A stretch of 24,158 nucleotides of DNA. It comes from a virus. Position numbers and translations under genes: made by a program. Below, in pieces: positions 22,531-24,158 of the stretch (positions are counted from its first letter, which is position 1; every line of letters begins with the position of its first letter). The notes under the pieces are model-generated. The model ran no database searches. It saw only the letters and a program-made list of their open reading frames with translations, and had not been told where the DNA came from. The stretch covers positions 1-24,158 of the IMG/VR virus record IMGVR_UViG_3300043772_001894; one strand, 5' to 3'.

Positions 22531-24158
22531 GTGGCAGTGACCGCAGAAAATATTTAACCGCAACAACGCTCGATCAATCGCTTCTCGATTGGTGTCACGA
22601 CAACCTAGAGACCAGGATTGAGATGATCTGCGACATTGAAGCCCCAGACGGGTCGGTGATCCACGTCTCAGACCGCAACAAATACGTGGGCAGCACATTT
22701 TACGAGGCACGGATTGTCTTCCCAACCATAAAGCGCACGCTGGGTGAGTGGCTCGACAACAAGCTTGAGTTTTCAGTCATCAACATTGATCTGTCAAACG
22801 TGGACGGAAAATATAACCGTTTTCTTCCAGGGGGAGACGACTACGGGACGTTTATCAATAAGGGCGTCACCGTAAAAATTGGCCTGGCCGAGCAGGAGTC
22901 GACTTACAAAACTATTTTTTCGGGAAAGATCACAGACGTTGGCGGTGTAAAACGATCAACCAAGGCCATCAGCCTGACGGCTCGCGATAACTTTGCCGTG
23001 CTTGACCTGGCCTTTCCACGTGTGGCGTTTACACGGACCGAATACCCAGACCTTGAAGACCGTAACGTTGGAAAAATGGTGCCCGTCATCTACGGGGACT
23101 ACACGGTGAGCCTGTCTCCAGATCCCGCCGTGATCCCAGCGTTTCCAGTCAACGGCGCCAAGCCCGAGGTAAACGGCGGACAAGAGTATATTGGCACGGC
23201 CCCCGCGACACCGATCCTCCCGTCGGCTCGTCAAAACGTTAAGTGCGTCATATCAGCAAATGACCTGGCCATACTTGATACGTCAAACGTTTGGCTTAAA
23301 AGATCCGAGGTGTGGAGTCAGGTGCCATCAGGCCAGATCGTAAACGTTGGATCAGGAAACCGCTCGTTTGAGGTCAAACAAAACGGACCGTCTTGGGTCG
23401 TTAAAGACGACGGCACAACCGAAGTTTTTTTATTTGAAACCAGTGACGAGTTTTATGTGCGGTGTAAAGGAAAAAACTTAAGCGGCTACAATGACAATAT
23501 TGTATGGCAAGCCCGAGACCTGCTGATCACGTACGGCGGACTCACGGCGGCTGATTTTGACGGGACGTGGGACACATACCGCGACAAGGCCTCGCCTGCG
23601 AAGTCTGCCGTTGCGTCCATAAAGTCTCGAGCATGGATACAAAAGCAGCAAAGCGTCATCGAGTATGCGCTGTCATTACTGGAGCAGGTTCGCCTTGAGG
23701 CCTTTGTCAACCGCGACGGTAAGATGTCGATTCACGCCATGCACTTTGAGGATTGGCCGGCAAGCCCAGGCTTTAAAATTAGTAACTGGGACGTGGTGCA
23801 AGGCAGTTTTAAGCCGTCCATCGAAGACCGCAATAACTTTAACCGCGCCCAGGGTCTTTACGATTACCGTCCAAACCGCGGTGAGCTTGGGTTTTCCACG
23901 CCCGTTCACCGGAACCAAGCGGCCGTTGACCAGATGGGCGGTAAGCTTGTCAGTAAAGAGATCGACTTCCCAAACCTCTACGTGGACTCAGACGTGCGAA
24001 ACCAGCTTGTGGAAATCCTACGGATGGCGTCATCTTTAAAAGAAGGCGTCGACGTCACGCTCACTTGGCGGTCAATGTTGCGTGAGGTTGGCGATATGAC
24101 GAAAATGTCTGTTGATATTGGGGGAACGGTGATGACAGACGTCCCCATGATGATTCGC
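22527..24158 (+). CDS. Putative tail hub / tail-tip protein, 3' end beyond the window
   Basis: ATG 22527 overlaps the previous stop (ATGA) and the frame stays open for 544 codons to the window end. The N-terminal part (SLLDWCHDNLETRIEMICDI, then a FEARIVF-like YEARIVFP segment) leads into features common to siphophage hub and tail-tip proteins: LEFSVINIDLSNVDGKYNRF, a GVTVKIGL strand, FSGKITDVGG, and MVPVIYGDY (a VP.IYG motif near residue 190). Later comes a NDNIVWQARDLLITYGGL segment with TAADFD, which resembles the part of gpJ/Tal-like proteins that builds the hub ring. It would cap the tube and hold the host-contact parts. The missing C-terminus could add fibre or enzymatic domains. Confidence 0.75.
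   Translation, partial: MSGSDRRKYLTATTLDQSLLDWCHDNLETRIEMICDIEAPDGSVIHVSDRNKYVGSTFYEARIVFPTIKRTLGEWLDNKLEFSVINIDLSNVDGKYNRFLPGGDDYGTFINKGVTVKIGLAEQESTYKTIFSGKITDVGGVKRSTKAISLTARDNFAVLDLAFPRVAFTRTEYPDLEDRNVGKMVPVIYGDYTVSLSPDPAVIPAFPVNGAKPEVNGGQEYIGTAPATPILPSARQNVKCVISANDLAILDTSNVWLKRSEVWSQVPSGQIVNVGSGNRSFEVKQNGPSWVVKDDGTTEVFLFETSDEFYVRCKGKNLSGYNDNIVWQARDLLITYGGLTAADFDGTWDTYRDKASPAKSAVASIKSRAWIQKQQSVIEYALSLLEQVRLEAFVNRDGKMSIHAMHFEDWPASPGFKISNWDVVQGSFKPSIEDRNNFNRAQGLYDYRPNRGELGFSTPVHRNQAAVDQMGGKLVSKEIDFPNLYVDSDVRNQLVEILRMASSLKEGVDVTLTWRSMLREVGDMTKMSVDIGGTVMTDVPMMIR

Overview
This window is a contiguous piece of the structural and packaging half of a tailed double-stranded DNA phage (or prophage). 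Every gene is on the + strand, most are packed with ATGA or GTGA overlaps or only a few bases apart, and the order is packaging, head, neck, tail. A tape-measure gene of 1054 codons, a tail-tube gene and a tail-chaperone frameshift point to a long, non-contractile (siphovirus-type) tail. I saw no integrase, repressor, replication, lysis or tRNA gene here, and no sheath gene. The host cannot be named from this stretch. Strong AGGAGG-type ribosome sites and roughly 50-57% G+C in the blocks I counted fit a bacterial host, but nothing is diagnostic.

Layout. 1-2196: end of a small hydrophobic protein, a calcineurin-like metallophosphoesterase, a small HExxH metallopeptidase-like protein, a basic hypothetical protein and a probable small terminase. 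2193-3572: large terminase. 3592-8678: capsid shell module, consisting of a portal fused to a MuF-type head morphogenesis protein, a prohead protease with a long charged scaffold-like tail, and an HK97-fold major capsid protein. 8754-13765: three genes between capsid and neck that look like a decoration/fibre cassette, ending in a 1343-residue fibre with beta-helix, coiled-coil and collar-type modules. 13933-15680: small hypothetical protein, head-tail connector, head-closure/tail-completion protein and tail terminator. 15775-24158: tail tube, tail-assembly chaperones with a -1 frameshift, tape measure, a repeat-rich distal tail protein with a discoidin-like domain, and a tail hub protein that runs off the window.

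How the parts work together. TerS/TerL would package DNA through the portal. The protease would mature the capsid. The connector series would join the head to a tube built on the tape measure with the help of the chaperones. The last two genes would form the distal tip. Rho-independent terminators after the capsid gene, after the fibre gene and after the tube gene, plus leader hairpins in front of the capsid, the 73-codon gene and the tube gene, suggest that expression of high-copy virion proteins is set locally.

The observations most worth a second look are: (1) three leader hairpins with a near-identical five-base loop; (2) a hairpin that buries the ribosome site of the metallophosphoesterase gene; (3) a duplicated block of ten ~14-15-residue repeats in the distal tail protein; (4) an AT-richer C-terminal domain on the large fibre, starting just after a six-glycine linker; (5) a cysteine cluster encoded only in the frameshift extension of the tail chaperone. 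I found no clear candidate for a wholly new defence or mobile system.
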